From NCBI GenBank assembly GCA_040830545.1, contig JBFOMB010000199.1, positions 1 through 49,480 on the forward strand: a stretch of 49,480 nucleotides of DNA, written 5' to 3'. Source of the stretch: HXMU1420-2 sp040830545. GTDB lineage: Bacteria > Pseudomonadota > Alphaproteobacteria > Rhodobacterales > Rhodobacteraceae. Under the pieces are notes generated by a model. It worked only from the letters and a program-made list of their open reading frames with translations, ran no database searches and was not told where the DNA came from. Made by a program: the position numbers and the translations under genes. Positions 47,209-49,480 of this stretch are shown here, piece after piece (the first letter of the stretch is position 1; each line of letters begins with the position of its first letter).

Positions 47209-48189
47209 TTAGAACTGAAACTGTAGGCGCACAGACCCTACAACCTGAGGTTCACGCTGACCTACAAATTCCCGTCCTAGCCATGTTGCACCGTAGAAAA
47301 CGGACCGCCCTTCGCCCTGCCAGTGCACGCCTGCACGCACGCGGTCACGGGTGTCGGTCAAATTGAACCCTCGGCTGGAGGGCAGATAGATGCTGTCCAA
47401 AACCTTGGCCGTATCCGCCCCAAGAACAAAACTCATTCCCGGAGCTTCAGTTTTGGCAATGCGGTAGCGATTGCCCGATATCGTCTCACGTGACATCAGG
47501 TCGCCGACGCCGAACATACCGATGGTCAGGTCCGCGCCAACGCGTACATAGCTTTCGTCGCCCGCTCGGAATTCGGCAAACGGACGGACGCGCCCGATCT
47601 GGCCCAGGGCGAAATCTCGCCCGATCTCGCCCGTTACAACCGGCCAGACCTGATTGCCGATCTGGTTTGCCAACACGGCCGTGGAAGGGATTGGCGCGCT
47701 AAAGATGTCGTGCAACACCTCTTGCAGGTGATCCAACTGGGTCTGTGGCCCGACCAGCACGATTTCGCCACCCAGGTTCATCTCGTATGCACCTGCGGTC
47801 CAATGCGTGTGCACACCGCCAAACAACTGCCCTGCCCATGGCCGGTCGGTGGGCACATAGATGCGCAAATGTTCCGGCGTCATGATCTGCCCGCCGAATT
47901 TCAGCTCCAACAGATCGCCAAAGGTCCCCGGCGCGCGCCCCTGCCAAGGATCCCAGGCCCAAACCCGTGACCCCATGTAAGACCCCGTGCGCCACCGGTC
48001 CCCACGATCTGCAAGGAAGTCATTGGTAAACATCCGGCCATGCCCGATATGCTGCCGGGCCGTTGGCGGTGGGAAGATGCTCTCGTCCAGCTCCGTCACT
48101 GGCTGGATTTGCGGCCCGCTGTTCTGCGCGCTCACTGGAAGCCAGCCGACCATCCAAACGCAACATGCCACTGCAAAAGATCGCAGCAT
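47209..48189 (-). CDS. LpxR-like outer-membrane lipid A deacylase (DUF2219)
   Basis: 326 residues with a signal peptide (LRSFAVACCVWMVGWLPVSA before QNSGP) and a beta-barrel-like body of alternating strands ending in the aromatic F expected of BAM substrates. FTNDFLADRGDRWRTGSY (54-71) matches the LpxR N-D and T active-site region, and VGPQTQLDHLQEVLHDIF its VGP...Q...H region (H160). Where many relatives have a downstream acidic residue after QL/QI, this one reads NQIGNQVWP, which may weaken activity. LpxR removes the 3'-acyloxyacyl group of lipid A in a calcium-dependent way. Start fixed by the signal peptide; the frame is open to 48303. Confidence 0.72.
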   Translation of the reverse strand: MLRSFAVACCVWMVGWLPVSAQNSGPQIQPVTELDESIFPPPTARQHIGHGRMFTNDFLADRGDRWRTGSYMGSRVWAWDPWQGRAPGTFGDLLELKFGGQIMTPEHLRIYVPTDRPWAGQLFGGVHTHWTAGAYEMNLGGEIVLVGPQTQLDHLQEVLHDIFSAPIPSTAVLANQIGNQVWPVVTGEIGRDFALGQIGRVRPFAEFRAGDESYVRVGADLTIGMFGVGDLMSRETISGNRYRIAKTEAPGMSFVLGADTAKVLDSIYLPSSRGFNLTDTRDRVRAGVHWQGEGRSVFYGATWLGREFVGQREPQVVGSVRLQFQF

Positions 48190-48307
48190 ATCAATACCTG
48201 CCTGTCTGCCCCCCAGACGGCAATCACGGTCTACACCGGCGCGACTCCGGCGGCTAGTGCGATTGCGCAACGCAGACGGGAAAAGCAGACCTCGCTTGCA
48301 CAAAAAA

Positions 48308-48334
48308 GAGGCGACCGAACCGAGCGATCGCCTC
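48308..48334 (-). terminator. rho-independent terminator of the PhoX-like gene
   Basis: GAGGCGA (48308-48314) pairs with TCGCCTC (48328-48334), with six T following on the - strand (complement of 48302-48307). It lies 27 bases past the PhoX stop and before the LpxR-like gene, so the two are separate transcripts. Confidence 0.85.
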
Positions 48335-48360
48335 CGTTGATCTTGCCGTTTGTCGACCGA

Positions 48361-49480
48361 TTAGCCGACCAACCCGCCATCCTCACGTGTCACGGCGATG
48401 ATCGCCGACCGGGGCACCGCGTTTCCACCCTCGGGCCAATGGCTGTTGCCACGTTCGCCCGGGTGCTGGATGCCCACAAACATGGTGCGACGATCCGGTG
48501 ACCAACTGAGGCCCGTAACCTCGCACTCGTTCGGACCAACAAGGAAGCGACGGATTTCACCAGTGACCGGATCCCCCGCCAGCATCTGGTTGTTGCCCTG
48601 CCCGGCAAAGTCACCATCGTTCGAATACTTGCCGTCGGTTTGGATCCACAGCAGGCCATTGCTGTCAAACTTGATCCCGTCGGGCGAGTTAAACATGTTG
48701 TCCGCGTTGACGTTATCGGACCCGGCCTTTGCGTCGTCATGCACGGTCGGGTTGCCCGCCAGCACGAACAGGTCCCAGGTGAACCCGGCCGCCGTGTGAT
48801 CGCCCACCTCGGGCCACCAGCGCACGATCTGACCGTACTTGTTGCCTTCGCGCGGGTTCGGACCGCCAACCGGGGTTTCATCGCCACCTGCGTTCGGTTT
48901 GATCCCACGGTTCTTGTTGTTGGTCAGCGCGCAATAAACCTCGGCGGCGTTCGGGTTCGCGGTGATCCATTCCGGGCGGTCCATGGTGGTCGCACCCACG
49001 GCAGAGCCCGCCTGACGGGTGTGGATGCAGATGTCCGCTGCGGAGGCCATGCCGGTGGTTTCCGGCGTCAGGTCAATCCACTGGCCGGTGCCGTCTTCGC
49101 TGAACTTCGCAACCGACAGCGTACCGTTTTCCAGCAGGCCGTTGGTGTCCGCACCCGGCGCATAAACGCCCTCGGAAACAAAGCGGTACATGAACTCACC
49201 ACGTTCGTCGTCGCCCATGTAGACAACAACGCGGCCATCATTGTTCACCACGGCTTCGGCGTTTTCATGCTTGAACCGGCCCAGCGCAGTCAGCTTGCGC
49301 GGGGTCGAGGTCGGGTCGGTCGGGTCGATTTCCACAACGTAACCCGCGCGGTTCGGTTCGTTTGGGTTTTTGGACACGTCAAACCGGTCGTCGATCTTTG
49401 CCCAGCCATAGCCCCAGGCGCTGGCGGATACGCCATAGCGCGCCAGTTCCTGAGACACCTCGTGGTTTTCATCCGCAGCC
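48361..49480 (-). CDS. phoX: PhoX-family alkaline phosphatase, C-terminal part (runs off window)
   Basis: The C-terminal 373 residues of a PhoX (DUF839) protein; the frame is open to the window edge (reading AADENHEV before SQELARYGVSASAWG). Recognisable: YGWAKIDDRFDV, KHENAEAVVNNDGRVVVYMGDDERGEF, ENGTLSVAKFSEDGTGQW, and FNSPDGIKFDSNGLLWIQTDG with the DxDxNG-like calcium-binding loop; PhoX uses an Fe2-Ca3 centre. Exported enzymes of this family release phosphate from organic phosphates under phosphate starvation, usually by the Tat route. The signal peptide and promoter lie outside the window. Confidence 0.9.
   Translation of the reverse strand, partial: AADENHEVSQELARYGVSASAWGYGWAKIDDRFDVSKNPNEPNRAGYVVEIDPTDPTSTPRKLTALGRFKHENAEAVVNNDGRVVVYMGDDERGEFMYRFVSEGVYAPGADTNGLLENGTLSVAKFSEDGTGQWIDLTPETTGMASAADICIHTRQAGSAVGATTMDRPEWITANPNAAEVYCALTNNKNRGIKPNAGGDETPVGGPNPREGNKYGQIVRWWPEVGDHTAAGFTWDLFVLAGNPTVHDDAKAGSDNVNADNMFNSPDGIKFDSNGLLWIQTDGKYSNDGDFAGQGNNQMLAGDPVTGEIRRFLVGPNECEVTGLSWSPDRRTMFVGIQHPGERGNSHWPEGGNAVPRSAIIAVTREDGGLVG

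Overview
The window is GC-rich, gene-dense chromosome from an alphaproteobacterium, most likely a marine-type Rhodobacteraceae (Roseobacter-group) bacterium. This rests on gene content: an Irr-type Fur regulator head-to-head with fabA, a full urtABCDE urea transporter, the lysA/TIGR02302 (DUF4175) pair, orphan Hint-domain proteins, RTX proteins, and a GGACTTGATCC-type palindromic repeat common in alphaproteobacterial intergenic DNA. No genus can be named from sequence reading alone.

Layout. 0.1-10 kb: an exopolysaccharide operon on the + strand, with three glycosyltransferases, a split PssD/PssE-like transferase, a Wzc/GumC-like chain-length protein whose kinase domain looks dead, a polyprenyl-phosphate sugar transferase and, last, a large RTX protein followed by a terminator. 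10.2-12 kb: an Fe(II)/2-oxoglutarate oxygenase divergent from a LysR regulator. 12-18.4 kb: irr, fabA, fabB and fabI (unsaturated fatty-acid synthesis), with fabA separated from fabB-fabI by about 3.2 kb of lower-GC DNA carrying a lipoprotein hydrolase, a structured non-coding stretch and a LuxR-type regulator. 18.5-24 kb: a haloacid dehalogenase, a PLP dehydratase, an EEP-family phosphatase/nuclease and pcaDCB (part of the protocatechuate branch of the beta-ketoadipate pathway). 24-32.6 kb: nitrogen scavenging, with ureidoglycine aminohydrolase (allE) and the urea ABC transporter, plus small exported proteins.

32.7-38 kb: two SDR proteins meet tail to tail; one belongs to a tightly coupled four-gene operon (flavin monooxygenase, BASS-family transporter, epimerase-like SDR, classical SDR) divergent from a TetR regulator with a dyad between them. 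This is the best candidate for an uncharacterised metabolic system here. 38-44.7 kb: an amidohydrolase, a 77-base perfect-armed hairpin repeat, DUF4175, lysA and a stand-alone rpsD with a recognisable promoter and leader. 44.8-49.5 kb: a cytochrome P450, a Hint-domain protein, an LpxR-like outer-membrane protein and the C-terminal part of a PhoX-family phosphatase that runs off the window.

The most unusual features are the pseudo-kinase in the EPS operon, the interruption of the fab cluster together with two adjacent palindromes before fabB, the FMO/BASS/SDR operon, and several strong unassigned inverted repeats. All family calls come from motif reading; no database search was possible.
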